A stretch of DNA of 31,778 nucleotides from Prevotella sp. UBA3837 (GTDB taxonomy: Bacteria > Bacteroidota > Bacteroidia > Bacteroidales > Bacteroidaceae), in contig DGHX01000161.1 in the NCBI GenBank assembly GCA_002392835.1, positions 1 to 31,778 of the forward strand, in the 5' to 3' direction. The notes beneath the pieces were generated by a model. It saw only the letters and a program-made list of their open reading frames with translations, had not been told where the DNA came from and searched no databases. The translations under genes were made by a program, and so were the position numbers. Shown in pieces: positions 31,719 through 31,778 of this stretch. Each line of letters opens with the position of its first letter. The first letter of the stretch is position 1.

Positions 31719-31778
31719 CCGCAATTATGCGCCCCAAGCCCCGAAGGGGCGCCAGTCAGTAGCCGCAAAGCTCGCCGC

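Noticed and set aside
31731..31753. GCCCC-gaa-GGGGC hairpin after the CE7 gene as terminator
   Set aside because: Short 5-bp stem without a T-run; too weak to call, and the window ends just after it.

Overview
The window looks like the chromosome of a fairly GC-rich member of the Prevotella group (Bacteroidota). This rests on two SusC/SusD pairs, a secreted C10 cysteine peptidase with a type IX secretion-style tail, Bacteroidota promoters (TTTG-N20-TAnnTTTG) at several starts, few Shine-Dalgarno sequences and a tRNA without an encoded CCA. No rRNA, CRISPR array, transposase or prophage was seen.

Region 1 (1-12926) is mostly housekeeping. It holds the 3' part of der (GTPase), an overlapping small lipoprotein, asd, a small acidic ORF directly behind a large C10 peptidase, an AAA-ATPase/PD-(D/E)XK protein, gpmI overlapping a ComEC-like channel gene, and a TetR-fabG pair. 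Region 2 (13100-13740) holds an initiator tRNA with a clean promoter and terminator, and a small membrane protein.

Region 3 (13931-31718) is a polysaccharide utilization locus. On the minus strand the order is susC1, susD1, susC2, susD2, a surface glycan-binding lipoprotein with an internal duplication, a terminator, an AT-richer VapBC-type toxin-antitoxin pair with its own promoter, a GH26 lipoprotein and a GH5 lipoprotein. A CE7 acetyl esterase lies divergently on the plus strand. GH26 with GH5 (subfamily-4-like) and an acetyl esterase fits an acetylated beta-mannan or glucomannan: surface lipoproteins bind and cut the chain, SusC/D import oligosaccharides, and the esterase removes acetyl groups. 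No dedicated regulator (HTCS, SusR or ECF/anti-sigma) lies in the window.

The least explained material is intergenic. Three gaps (1692-1768, 11056-11484, 29966-30290) carry G-centred palindromes of the GCGG-G-CCGC type at about 21-bp spacing. Two of them also share the 17-bp core GTCCCAGGGCCTGGGAC and are enclosed by 65-75-bp inverted repeats containing TACACTCC-type motifs. They look like one family of structured elements. The susC1 transcript also has a leader of about 230 nt with GC-rich hairpins and two possible upstream ORFs (42 and 12 codons). susD2 carries a heptanucleotide repeat in its signal-peptide region that could slip out of frame.
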